Source: Mesorhabditis belari
Lineage: Eukaryota; Nematoda; Chromadorea; Rhabditida; Rhabditidae
Direction: 5' to 3'
DNA length: 64,000 bases
Assembly: GCA_958450365.1 (NCBI GenBank)
Contig: CAUEEP010000730.1
Span: forward strand, 2,750,001 to 2,814,000
Shown here piece after piece: positions 46,613 through 58,879 of the stretch; position 1 is the stretch's first letter; every line of letters begins with the position of its first letter. The position numbers and the translations under genes are program-made. Below the pieces are notes generated by a model, which saw only the letters and a program-made list of their open reading frames with translations, searched no databases and was not told the origin of the DNA.

Positions 46613-47422
46613 ATCGATTTCCGATTTTATACAAACTTGTACCAATTCTTGTTGTTCCTTTTGAATCCTTTATCATCTTCAAGTGCTTTTCATTTATATC
46701 AAATCCATTTTTTTGTCACTTCTTTTTGCAGTCAATTTGCTCACTTATTCTCGACGCTATTCTGTGATTGTGCCTTCTTCAATTGTCAACTTTGTTTCCC
46801 TTTTTTCTTTCGCGGGTCTCATTGCTTGCCTTAACTCTTCGCTATTTATTTGTCATCGCAAAATCCCAAGGATTGCCTCATTTTTCATCGATTTACAAAT
46901 GAATTTACATTTTCAGCATGACCGTATTGAATCAGTTCTTTACAAAGTTTTTATTTTGTGATTTCTAAGCCCTTGACGGGTGGGTTCTCTGCAGCTAAAA
47001 ACATTCTAAAAATTTATTAGTCAAAAAGTATTCAGTTTTATGTTTCCTTTTTAGGTCTCGTTAATAAATGCTTGTAGTTTGAAACAGAAGCAAAAAAAAA
47101 ACTTTATTGAAACCCGTATTGGCAAATCTACTGATTGTTACAATGGTCATGATATGAGCGGTACAAAAAAAAACAAAGAAAAATATAAAAAGAAATTGTT
47201 TGGGCTAAAAATCTAAATGTTATTAAAGGCTTATCAAAGTTTTTTTTTGTTTAAATTTTGATATGATTTGAGAAATAATGAAATGAAAAAGAAATAAAGA
47301 AATAATTGAAATTTTAATACTATCTAAACATGTCTCATAAGCCGTTAAAAGCATCATAAAAGCTGAAAAGAATATTCTGAAAAAAAAGTGGTAGAGATAA
47401 ACATGAAAAATGAGATGTTTTT
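46613..47422. other. Convergent intergenic region
   Basis: 3' flanks of stim-1 and the CX-module gene. TTTATT at 47103-47108 gives AATAAA for the minus-strand gene. No exon is supported. Confidence 0.4.
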
Positions 47423-50400
47423 TTATTGATAGATAGCTTGACGTTCCCTTCTTCGTTTGCAAAAGTGAAAGAGAAGAAACATTGATAAAAGGGAGATGAC
47501 GAAGATGACGAGAAGTACTCTAGAATAGTTAGATCAGGTAGGCAAATAGAATAGAGTCATTCTAACTAAAAGAAAGCTTTATGGCTATGCATACAGATGA
47601 AGTAAATGGGAAATCTAGACAAGTACCCAACGGAACTCAACTCTTTTGCATTTGATTTTGCTTGTTACTCTTTTGTTGGCTCACATTTTTTTATCAGTGT
47701 TCGAAAATTCGAATATTTTAATCCTAAATAACCGACTTTACTGTAGAAGATCTTGTCAAAAAAAAGTTTTTAAAAGATACCGTATTTTCTCTAATAGTAG
47801 TGCACCCCGGCGAGCCGAGTTGGTGACTATTTTACGGTTTTCAAGCGTTTGCAGAAGCTCAACACTCTAATCCCCCACTAGATCTCATCGTCAGCTACAT
47901 TTTCCGACCCCACATCGATAGGTTCTGATAAGCGGTTCTCGAGATTTCGAGGAATTTAGGCGACGCTCAGGGTGCACTACTATTAGAGAAAATACGGTAA
48001 CATGAAATATGAAGAGGTGTAACAGATCAATCAACAAATACACAAAGCTATTGGTGCGACACAATGACAACAAATTGAGCGTTTCTCTTTTTTCGTCTTT
48101 TTTTTTGCAATGTGCATATTTATATCTATGGCACTTTTATCAACAGATTCACTGAAATATTGAAAATGGCAACAAGAGCATGCGTAGTGAAAAAAAAAAG
48201 AAGATAAGAACTATACAAGAAAAGTTTAACGACTGAATAGATCTAGTAGCAAGTTTGAGCAATAGATCAGCAATAATCTCTAGTTTTTAGATGCAACGAA
48301 ATGCTGACAAAAGTTGGTAAGAATTTTTTTGAAAACTGAAATTATATATTTTCATTATGGCAATTCGAAAATTTTTTTGTATGAATGAGTAAGCAGATAA
48401 TATTTAATGAAAGTCTGTGTGATACAAGTGGCTGTGTGATCATTCACCAATTTCTGTGACCAATATAGTCGAGGCGCCTGAAAACAAGCTCTCTTTTTCT
48501 AATCTTTTAAAAAAAAGTCATCATTTTGTGATTTTTTAAGTGAGTGAGCTCGTTTACAGGCTGTTTCATTACGAGTAAAGAAACATGCATTGTTAAAACA
48601 CGACAATGAAAACCATAAAAGGATCTAAAGAACTGATATGAGCATGCATGCAGAAAATCTCGATACAAGTGAGCAAAAATGTGATGGCCGTGAAAAAAAA
48701 AAGAGATAGGTAGTTAGTAAGAGAAAGAGGACAATTACTGAATAAATCTTTCATGAAATGACGCTCCTTAGGTAACTCATGATGAATCAGATTTAAAAGA
48801 AAAGAGATTTTCCCCCCAAATTAATGCTAAGTGACAAGGCACACAAAAAAAGATGGCGATAAGATATAAGATAGAAATGATTAGAAGACGTAGGCTCGCA
48901 CAACGAAGAGAAGCACAAGGGCGTACCCGATGGTGAAAGGAGATTGTTGAGGTGATGCTCCAGAATGACAACATTCCATCCCACAACACACCTCGTACGC
49001 TCCACAGCCCCAAACGAGCTCGTGTGGACGGCTCACTTGATCCTGAAAAATTTATGCAAATTTTGATAAGTCGATAAATCGATAAGTAGCAACTGTTGCA
49101 TTCAATCTATAAATCTCAGTTTCAAATCCAAATCCTTTTTGCCTGATTGCTTGCTATACTCTTTATCGGCTCACTTGCAAGTAGATATTTCCAAATTGGG
49201 GATCATTTGGTTGAATCGGCATTCGACACATTTGAGTGTAGCCACGATGGGGTTGATAATAAGATTGACCCCAATAATATGGGCGACTATGCCACCTAGA
49301 AAGTCAAAGCTATCTTTTATATTCTTTGTTATTTTACATCATTGGAGCGGCCATGCTTCGAATAATGTGCTTTCCGGCTTGATAGGTCAAATATCCAGCT
49401 GCTGCTCCGACAATCATATTCTTGAATTGATTCGATCGCAAGAATGAACCCGTACCCGAACTCGTGTATCTAGATGATTTTTCTATTATTTATAAAGCCG
49501 AATTTTTTGAAGTATTAGTGAAAAACACGCTTGATTAAAGATCTTTCACAGCATTTCATGCCCGGAAAAACCTTGATGTCTGAAAGTTTCCACGATGACC
49601 ACCACGATAGTGGTCACCAGCATTCCATCTATCACCCCTAAAGGAAAAATATATTTGATATTTGAGGAATACCTGCTATCATAGACGGGTTGTTGAAACC
49701 TGTTGAATCCAGTGCCTTGAGGTTTGCGTCCCATATTGTTTGTGCCGATGAAACCAGTTCCCCCAGAGCTTGTTTGATGTCCGCCTGTGTTCTTGTGCCC
49801 TATATTTTGGCATTTTAAATGCATAAAAGATGTATCTAAATATCTTTATTAAGCTCGCCAAATCTTAATCAAATTTTCAACTCATTTTTGTTCAAATAGA
49901 AATCTTTTATGAATGAGATTTAGCAAGCTGAGGGTTTCTTGCGATAGTGCTAGCTAAGCTTCCATGCATTTCCCTATTTTCAGCCACTAGTTTGTGCTAA
50001 CTTTTTTTTTTCAAAAGATTGAATTAGTCCTTTAAAATTTGGCTATATGAAATTGCATTTTTGGAAATAAGTAAGTGCATTGAAAGTGCCAAGCAATTTG
50101 TGTGCATTCTGCGTGAATCTACCGAGCTTTTTTTTTTGCTTAGAAAAATAGATTGCCTAGGTTCCTCGCAAATGGATTTTGTGAAGCCGATGACCCTGCA
50201 TGTTTGGGGAAATTTTATTGATTTGATATTGAAATTACATTTAATTACCTGAAAACAATCCGGCGCCACTATGACTTGAATGACCTCCACTGCTGCCAAA
50301 TCCACCGGACGTTCGACCACTGCTTTTACTAAGTCCTCCACCTAAATTTCGTAATATTATTTGAGATTTCTTGTTGTTTACCCATTCGACTTCCCGAAGA

Positions 50401-50493
50401 ACCTCTTCCGAAGCCTCCACCACCACCTCGGCGACAAAGATGTGGCGGAATTAATGTCGAGCAAAGCAAAAGGAATAGCCACCACCGTTTCAT
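47423..50493 (-). CDS. Glycine-rich single-pass protein with nematode CX module
   Basis: Secretory-pathway protein of unknown role. Exons join in phase: MKRWWLFLLLCSTLIPPHLC (signal peptide, ATG right after a TTTTAG acceptor), Gly/Ser-rich segments (RRGGGGFGRGSSGSRMG, SGGFGSSGGHSSHSG, GGTGFIGTNNMGRKPQGTG, HYRGGHRGNFQ), a small hydrophobic MIVGAAAGYLTYQAG segment, then the CX module: RPYYWGQSYYQPHRGYTQMC, then VWGCGAYEVCCGMECC. After a 1.4-kb intron carrying MITE D, the last exon encodes a transmembrane helix (VLLVIFVISLLSMFLLFHFC) and a short basic tail KRRRERQAIYQ. The Gly-rich part followed by a hydrophobic Ala/Gly segment loosely recalls prion-like layouts; I give that no weight for function. 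Confidence 0.8.
47778..47999. mobile_element. MITE D, CCGTATTTTCTCTAATAGTAGTGC ends
   Basis: The ends TACCGTATTTTCTCTAATAG and CTATTAGAGAAAATACGGTA are exact inverse copies, continuing into GTAGTGCACCC and GGTGCACTAC. It lies in the last intron of the CX-module gene, flanked by TA. Confidence 0.85.
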
Positions 50494-52108
50494 CTAAAAC
50501 TTTGCATGAACAAAATTTGTAAACCAAAATCGATCAAACAGATAGTTGCAAAAAAGAACATTTTCCATTTAGGTTGATCATTTTAAATAGAAATTATGAA
50601 CGGCATAAAAAGGGTAACTTATATATAGAGAAAGTGGTTGTGATGAATCACCCGACAAATTGCATTGACAACTAAAAATAGCCACTTTTGCTGATGTAAT
50701 TTCACAAATTCGCTTTCTTATTTAAAAGAAATGCGTCACCAAAAAAATGGCTAACTCAAAAAAAGTCGCATAAAGGGGTTAGGCAAGATACTTTCCCATG
50801 GGAATTGGGCGCTTCCGTCGTTTCATTTCTTCTGAAAAGATCCACTTCTGAACAATGGCAACAAAGGGGATAAATAGTTTTCTTTTCAAGAGACTAGATA
50901 TTCCTTTATTTGTATTGTTTTTTATAGAATTAATGAAGAAATGTGAAACTAATTTTTTGAGAAAGACAAATGGCTAAAGGTGAATTAGATGGAAATTGGG
51001 TGCGCCTTTTTGGAGAAGAGAGAAAGGCCCGTGAGAGGATCGATCTGTTCTCGGGGAGAGAATGTGCCCCGCTTTTCTTTCCCAATATGAACAAATTGAA
51101 AGGCCGAGAATAATAGACTCTGCTTATCACCTTGTTTACCCAAAATTATCACGTTGAATGGAGCTCAGAAGTTTCCCCAAAACAAATCATTCAGGTTTCA
51201 GGTTAAAAACTCCAAAAATTGTCAGTTTCAGAATCAGCAGTTAGTCAACCAGAGATTAGTTAACGGAAAGGAAAAAAGCTCAAATATCAAAGAACAATAA
51301 AAACTATTGCAGTTGAAGTCTGTTATAGTAGCCGGATAACGAATTGGCAATAAGTTATAGGGTCAAGCTTTTCAGGGTCAACCGACATTACTATGCAGAC
51401 TGAAAGCTGTTTGCATTTCACTTGCTGCAGTAGGAATTTGGAATTGCAACTTGCAAACCTAGTGTAGAAATGTTTTTATTCTAGAGATAAATCATAAAGA
51501 GATCGTAGAGGTCATAATCATAAAGATGATTCACAATACTTTGCACATCTCTGTTGTTGACGGAAAAGCAAAATGATGATGAATTTCCACTATGTACTCA
51601 ATTCCATCCAATTCAGCCTTTCTTGTGTGGATTGTGAAAGATCTCGGCCTCCGAATGACCCAAAATTTTTAAATACCCCGCAGAAGTCCGTTTTGAGAAG
51701 CTGGTCAGTTAATTAATTGAAATATCGACTTATACTTCAATTACTTCCGCTTAGACTTACTTCAAGATATTCGGTTGATTAACTGAATATCTTGAAAAGA
51801 ATGACAATAACTACAAAAAAAACTCCATTTGAGTTGCGATTGTAAAAAAAATTGTCCAATTGATGTAAAGTTCATTAGTTCATTGGTTTGAATGTTGTAA
51901 AGTTAAGATACTACCAAGGTTATCAATGTGACCCTACAAGAGTTTCCCAATGACGTTTCCCCTTTTGCCTATTTCAACAATTGCTTTTTCTCTTTTCTTT
52001 ATGAGGAGTTATAATATAAGGATTTTTTTAAGTATTGGGTTTAAGATTTGTTTCGTTTATTGTTATTTCAATTTTTGTATCTTAATTTTAAATGTTTATA
52101 TTTAGAAG
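50494..52108. promoter_or_regulatory. Divergent intergenic region, CX-module gene to FTSJ3
   Basis: About 1.6 kb between two start codons. No coding exon, array or long hairpin was recognised. A TTTAG acceptor lies three bases before the FTSJ3 ATG. Confidence 0.4.
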
Positions 52109-55100
52109 ATGGGTAAGAAGGTCAAAATCGGAAAGCAGCGACGGGACAAGTTCTATCATTTGGCCAAAGAAGCTGGATATCGGTCTCGAGCCGCCTTCAA
52201 ATTGATCCAATTAAACAAACGATTCGAATTTCTTCAATCATCTCGTGCACTTGTCGACCTTTGTGCTGCTCCTGGAGGATGGATGCAAGTCGCAAAACAG
52301 AACATGCCTGTATCGAGCATTTGTGTCGGTAAGTGATTTGTGTTTTATATTTATTTTTCCTGGAAAATGAGTCAGATATGTTTTCTGTTTAGGTGTCGAT
52401 CTTGTACCGATTAAGCCCGTTCACGGATGTATTTCACTACAGGGCGACATCACCGAAGAATCGACTCGTCAAGCAATTAAAAAAGAACTAAAGGGGTTTC
52501 AGGTTATTAAGTTTTTAAACTATTTCTTTTAACCATATTTCTTAAGTGTGATACAGTACTTCATGATGGTGCGCCAAACGTGGGAATGAATTGGATTCAC
52601 GACGCTTTTCAACAAAATTGCTTGACTTTGATGGCTCTGAAAATGGCAACACAAATATTGAAAAGGAACGGAACTTTTGTGACAAAGGTTTTCCGCAGCA
52701 ACGACTACCACCATCTCATCACAGTTTTTGAAAAACTTTTTAAAAAGGTTTGGTGCAATTATTTTTTATTTGTTTGAGATTTGTCTTAGGTCCATGTGTG
52801 GAAACCAGCTGCTTCTCGACTTGAATCAGCCGAAATTTTCGTGGTTTGCGAGAAATATTCGAAGCCTGAAAAAGTCGACCCCGATCTTCTGAACGTAAAG
52901 AAAGTTTTCCTTGAGCCAAATCTTGATCCAGCGAAGCCCAACAGGTACACGCTTTTGATAGAAAACTGACTAGAAATAATTTAGCCAAGTTTTGTTGTTC
53001 AACAAAAAACAAAAGAAAGTGAAAGCGGAAGGATATGCTGAAGATGAGACGATCACTATGTACAAAACTTCCACTGCTACTGAGGTAGTTCAAAAGTGGA
53101 ATAACTGTAATAGTTTCCTTTTTAGTTCATTGATTCCCACAACTACCTGGATTTATTAGCAAAAAGCAACTCAGTTATACTGGATCAGGAAAAATGGTCG
53201 GCATCTCCGGATACTACTGAAGAGGTATACATATTTCTTATTGATCAAACTTTGACCCATTTTTTTAGATACTTGAATATCTTAAAGACATCAAAACTTG
53301 TGGTCCTCGTGAACTTCGAATTATCTTGAAGTGGCGAAAGAAAATGAAAGCTTTGCAAGAAAGTGAAACGCCTACTAATGAAATGTAGGCAAATCATTTT
53401 GTTTTTAAATCAAAAATGTATAGGGAGGTAGAGAAAGCAAGTGAAGAAAAAACCGAAGAAAACCCAGAAGACAAAGAGGACAGAGAGCTTGCCGAGATAG
53501 AAGCGCAAATTGCCCAAGCCAGTGCTACAGAAAGAGCTGCACTTAAGAAGTATGTTTTTATTACATACATACCTATTTGCTTTTGATTCTATTTTGCAGG
53601 AAAAAGAAGAAGATGCTATTGGAAAAGGCAAAAGTTCTTAAACGAAAGCAGCTCAAAATGATCCATGAAGGTGATGAGGGCCCTATTGAAGAAATGCACG
53701 ATCTTTTTTCACTTAAATCTATCAAGAAGGTTTTTCTTTAAAAAATTATTTTAGAGTTTTTACACCAAGCAGGAACTCGACGTTTTAAACTATGTTTAGG
53801 CTAAAATGTCATTGCTTTCTGGAGACAGAGAAGTTCCGGACTTTAAGGACGATGAAGATGAAGATGAATTTGGACTGGGACAGGGAGAATGGGAAACACA
53901 TGGGTCTGATGAAAAGTAAGCAAGCAAATGTGTATTTAAAAAAATTATTTTTAGGAACGACGGTGGTACAAATGCTGCGGAGGAATCTGATGAAGAAAAC
54001 GAACTCATTCACACGGAAGAACGGCTTATGGAACCAACCGAAAGGCGCGCACAAAATGTTTCAAGTTGGTTTAACAAGGTAGGACTTGAATTTTTTTTAT
54101 AGCTACATTTTAAATTATTTAGAGCGCAATAACCGATCTTTTGTCGTCTGATGATGAGGACGATGAACTTGATGCGGTCGAAAGATATATGCGAAAAACC
54201 AAGCATACTTTCAAAGATAATACTGGTAAAGATAACATCTGCATATTAATTTAATAAAGTATATTCCAGTATCGTTCGAAGAGCCAGCAAAACGCAAAAA
54301 AATTGACGACGACCTTGAAGCCCCTAATATTAGTGATTTCAATCGTGAAATGGACGTCGAGAGCGAGGAAGAATATGAAGATGGTTGGTTTGTTGAATAG
54401 GATTCTTTTCAATCCATCATTTAGCTGATAAGCGTGTTGAAAAACGCAAACCGAAAGAGGAAAGCAAGGAAGCTAAAACTTCTGGTAATTCAAAGCTTTT
54501 AAAACTAAAATTTCCAGTTTAGTTTCAAAAGTGACTGAATTGACTCCTGAACAGCTCGCCTTGGCTGAACAACTCATATATTCTAGTAAGACGAGAAGTG
54601 AGCTTGAAGACTGGGGCTGGAACAGGTTACTAAATTTTATTCAGTTGTAGCTTTATATCTTAGGTACACTAATAACGACGAAGGCCTGCCAGCTTGGTTC
54701 GTTGATGACGAGAAAAAACATTACCGAAAGGAACTTCCGGTTACAAGAGAACAAGTGAAATTTTATCGCGACCGTCTGAAAGAAATTAATGTCCGTCCTA
54801 TTAAAAAGGTAAGTATTGCGTTTTTTGTCAAAAATATAAACCCTATGTAGGTTGCTGAAGCAAAAGCACGAAAAGCTCGGCGAACTTCAAGGCGCATGGA
54901 AAAGGCTAAAAAGAAAGCCGAGGCAATTGTTGAAAATGAGAATCTAGAGCATCCGGAAAAAGTACGAGAGATGAAAAAGTGGGTTTTCGGCATAATTTCA
55001 AGAAAAAGATTTTTCTAGACTTTACCGTAATGCAAACAAAAAGGAGGATCGCAAGGTTCATTTGGTGGTTGGTTAAATCGGATGATATACCTAACTAAAA

Positions 55101-55317
55101 TTATTTAGGTTGTGAATAAGGGCAACCGAGGCAAAATGAATCGGCCGAGTGGACGCTACAAAACCGTCGATCGGCGAATGAAAAGCGAATTACGTGCCCA
55201 AAAGGTTGGTCTATCCATGAAAATATAAAAATAACATGCGATTAGGCTGCTGATAAGAGAAGTGGTGGAAAGCGAGGAAGAGGTGGACGGGCTGGTTCTG
55301 GTCGAGGCAAACGATAA
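52109..55317 (+). CDS. FTSJ3: FTSJ3/Spb1 pre-rRNA 2'-O-methyltransferase
   Basis: Nucleolar methyltransferase of large-subunit ribosome biogenesis. It starts [20 protein letters not shown]. The FtsJ catalytic K-D-K-E set is visible: [10 protein letters not shown] (K), SAM loop [23 protein letters not shown] (D), [10 protein letters not shown] (K) and [10 protein letters not shown] (E). Next comes the Spb1 middle region ([20 protein letters not shown]) with acidic stretches, and the Spb1 C-terminal domain: [60 protein letters not shown], then RMK. It ends in Gly/Arg repeats [17 protein letters not shown], stop at 55315-55317. The length and domain order are complete for the family. The ATG follows a TTTAG acceptor by three bases. 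Confidence 0.95.
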
Positions 55318-55435
55318 ATCAAATGCCCATGGGTTTTTTACAAACCGTTTGTTGACCATTGTTTTGTTATGTGAGTTGTTAGTTGACTGCATTGTTATTT
55401 TTGTTACAGAATCGTTTTTTTTATTAAACAGAAAA

Positions 55436-58400
55436 TTATCTTATTCGGTCGGTACAGAAATTCACACTGGAACAAGGGGTTCTTTGACAAATGTACATGT
55501 GATCATCCGTGCAGTTATCACTTTGCCTGAAATTAGAAAAATGATGTTTGCTTTGGGTTTTTGAAGTATGCTTACCATTGAATACGCAACCCAGATGGGT
55601 TGTTTTGCCAAACGCAAGTTCCTGCTGCAGTGTTTGGATTGTTGGTTGCCCAGGGTTGGTAGGCTCCGAGCTAAATCAAAAATATTTCGTTGAGTAAACA
55701 ATCATGCACCGCAGATCCATCATCCCATAAGCAATTCTGATTTGTGCATTGAAGACCAATCCATGTTTCCATTTTTTTGTTTTCTATGAGAACCTACTAA
55801 TTGGATTTTCTTAATCTAGAAAACCTTTCGAAATGAAAAGCGCTTTATCCTGATCTTCGATTGCAGATATAATCCCTCCTTGTCCATGGCAAAATCTGTT
55901 TTCATTTTTTGTTAGGCGCATTTATTTCTGAATGTGCACACTTACCTTTGTGCAAGTTCAAAGAGGGCCGGGATTAATACAGGATAATAACAGCCACCAT
56001 CTGGTGTATTATACATGCTAGCCTTTGCCGGATCCCAATTTGTCGTGCAAAAACAATTCGCTTAAATTTGTTCAAAAGAGAATTGCTTTCCATTTTCTTA
56101 CCTTGACACAGCAAAAATTGTAGTTGACTGGTGTGAAGGTTCTCAAAAATGTTTGACAAATTGTAGTTTGGAGAGGCGATTTGATACAAAATTGGCACTG
56201 GTAGACCGTGATTTTGTACGTACTCTTAAAAATTATGTTTACAATACGTCAACTGCTTTCCGCGTCTACCAATGGTGATAATCTTTATGCCATCTTGTTT
56301 TGTTTGATTTGCAATTTGAAGGGGATCATCAGCTTGACCGGGACTATGAATTTAAAAGCGATATCTGGAAATATTGAAAGTTTAAATTGACTTACGAATA
56401 GGTGCTAGCCGCCACAATCATCACTTGTTTCGTGTTAGGTCTCGATGAGCCGGCTCTCTCGAACTCATCGTGAGCCATTTTTATGGCACTGAATCGGTAA
56501 TATTTATGTTCATTCATCGATTCACAAACCTTTCCAAGTTAGTCGAATTCTCATTGAGGAATTTCGGGTTCCAACGATTCAACAGATCGTCCCTAGATGT
56601 AAATTCGGTGAGTTTGTAGACGAGCTCAGCCGATCCTCCATAAACAACCAGTCCTAGACATAGCCACAATGATATGCACATTTTCGAGTGCTCATTTTCA
56701 ACAATCAGAGCAGAAACCCCCAAAACAAACCAATTCTTGACACTTGTGACACATCTTGACCAATATTCATTTGTAAGAAGGTTGAGAGTAAGAAGATATT
56801 CAGCTAAAGAGAATATTCTTTAAAAGAACACTAGAGGGAAATGACCGATTGAATCCCACTGAGTGTCATAGCTGAGGATGAGTCGATAATAACCATGATA
56901 TCTAACCAAATCTGAATCATTCGCATTGAAAAGTGGAAGAATTTTAAAAGAAACTTTAGACACATCACACTCGCATCCGTATTTCCCAGCATTATAAGGA
57001 GGGGCTCTGTAAAGTTATGAAACGATTGGCATCGCAGAAAACACAGTAATTTACCCGCTAGTGGTAGTTGTTGTAATGATAGGAGTCGTTTTTATCGTCG
57101 TTGTTGTCGTTGTTGTCGCTGTTGTCGTTGTCGTTGTCAACGGAGCTGTGATAGTGATATTCCTTCCAGGGGTTGTTGTTGGCTGAAATTTTTTCTCAGC
57201 GTTTAATACTTTTTCTTAAAGCAAAACCATTGGATGGGTGGGTAACGGAGCGGGGGTTGTGCCTAAAATTTTTTTGTTTATTGATCACACAAATCATTCA
57301 GCACCAGCCGTATAGTAGCGATCCGTGTAATTGGCCACAGAAACGGTGGTCACATCAAGGTGGCCTAATGATAATAAAATGTACATACCGCAAATACTCT
57401 AATAGAACGCCACCTGCATAATGACGGGCGTACAGTCGCGTAGTCTAACTTTAAACGTGCCGTTCTCCGCGCTGCTTTATGCTACAGTGTGCGTTTGGAT
57501 GTCAAATGATAGCCCTTGAAATCTAGTACTTTTTGATATCAAAAGTGTATTTAGAAAAAGTCTAGGGGCAGAGAAAAGAATGATTTTTTACAAAGAAATT
57601 AGACTACGCGATTGTACGAGGAGGTGGCGCTTTATTAGAGTATTTACGGTATATAACAATCGGATTTATATTATAATAAGAATCGAAAAACGCACAATTA
57701 ACCGAGCAACCCGTTGTGGCTATACACTCGCCCACTTCAGTCCCATTAAAATCAACAAAATTCGTCGTTCGATAAATCTATCACAAAATGTGTTTTATTT
57801 CTTTAATTTGTTGACTTACATTAGCCACTCCGTACCATGCTGCATAGTTCATTTTTGGGTTGTTAATTGAAACAATCACTATATGATAGCTAAACTTTAA
57901 TTGTTTATTTGTAAACGATATCTTGTAAACCTTTCACCCGTTCTTCCCATTACATCTCTATAATATTCTCCAGCTTGATCTATTTCTCCCTGATCGCTAA
58001 ACAGTTGTTTAATCGTTTTTCTATTCTCTTTTCTATTACTCACATTGATGCGGTGAAAAGAATGACTGTTGAATAGCGATTTCCGTCTTTATCCGCATAA
58101 TATACAACAAGATCCAGGACACTGAAAGAAAGCTTTAAAGGAAAGCTTTGAAGGAAAGCTTTAAAAGAAAGCTTTAATGGAAAGCTTTAAAAGAAAGCTT
58201 TAAAGGAAAGCTTTGAAAGAAAGCTTTAACGGAAAGCTTTAAAAGAAAGGTTTTAAAGAAAACTTTGAAAGAAAAGCTGATAGAAAGGCTTGAAAGCTGA
58301 AAAGAAAGAAATTTCCCCTACCGAGCCAAAGGCAATGTGCCAAGAGTAAGATTTCCGATGAAATCAGTCTTGATCTGATCAATATCATCACAGATATGTG

Positions 58401-58879
58401 TTGGATCAAAACGCGTAAAAAACATGAGCAGTGGTGCCTCGATTCCCAACTTGAAATAAAGTTTTTAACGATTTGCTCACAAAATTTTTAGTGTCAAAAG
58501 ATAAAAAAAAATTGTTAAGGCATTACTTTAGCATAATCTAGAAATCCAAATGCTCCAATGGCGATTCCATAACGACCCGCTCGGAGATTGTACGCAGGTA
58601 AGAGTTTTTCTCGCACAAAATCATATTGCTTAAATTGAAGCTTTTCAAATCAAAAGATTTTTTTTTTCTTTCATACTTGAAGAATGAAGGAATTGTTTTT
58701 CATGTAAAAGCTGAAATCCATAATGATGAGAACATCATTACAAGGAGTCGCATCGCCCAATCCAGCCCGGCATACTTGCCCGTTTACACCTTTGCAAAAG
58801 ATATAAATAAGCAATGTTTTATAGAAAACTTACCATGAAAAATGAGAAATAACAATAGGATAATTGGTGTTAGACTCAT
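55436..58879 (-). CDS. Secreted VWA-VWA-C-type lectin protein
   Basis: Nematode clec-type secreted protein. The signal peptide MSLTPIILLLFLIFHG starts at 58879. VWA domain 1: PCNDVLIIMDFSFYMKNNSF, GRYGIAIGAFGF, YSTVILFTAS, SYHIVIVSINNP; its MIDAS is DFSFY rather than DxSxS, so metal binding is doubtful. Then Cys-containing segments and a Thr linker (57011-57182). VWA domain 2: LDIMVIIDSSSAM (intact DxSxS), IGLVVYGGSAELVYKLTEF, KQVMIVAASTYS, DGIKIITIG. The C-type lectin domain is WIGLQCTNQNCLWDDGSA, YQPWATNNPN, CVWQ and QSDNCTDDHMYICQR, with a short tail to the stop at 55436. WATNNPN stands where EPN/QPD sugar-binding motifs usually are. Introns carry a MITE and a 13-bp array. Some exon joins near 56750-57400 are uncertain. 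Confidence 0.85.
57080..57150. repeat. GTT/GTC trinucleotide-like array coding a Thr linker
   Basis: On plus it reads repeated GTCGTTGTT; on the coding minus strand this gives ACAACGAC codons, a run of threonines between the two VWA domains. Such linkers are usually O-glycosylated. The array probably varies in length. Confidence 0.75.
57386..57651. mobile_element. MITE B5 (AATAGAACGCCA subfamily), near-complete
   Basis: The left TACCGCAAATACTCTAATAG and right TTATTAGAGTATTTACGGTA are inverse; inner GTACAGTCGCGTAGTCTAAC and TTAGACTACGCGATTGTACG mirror each other. It lies within the VWA-lectin gene, probably in an intron. Confidence 0.85.
58122..58262. repeat. 13-bp tandem repeat GAAAGCTTTAAAG in an intron
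   Basis: About eleven copies of a 13-bp unit fill most of a 200-bp intron of the VWA-lectin gene, ending at its 3' splice site (minus strand CTTTCTTTCAG). The core AAAGCTTT is palindromic and is shared with the 15-bp array at 20021. Confidence 0.85.
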
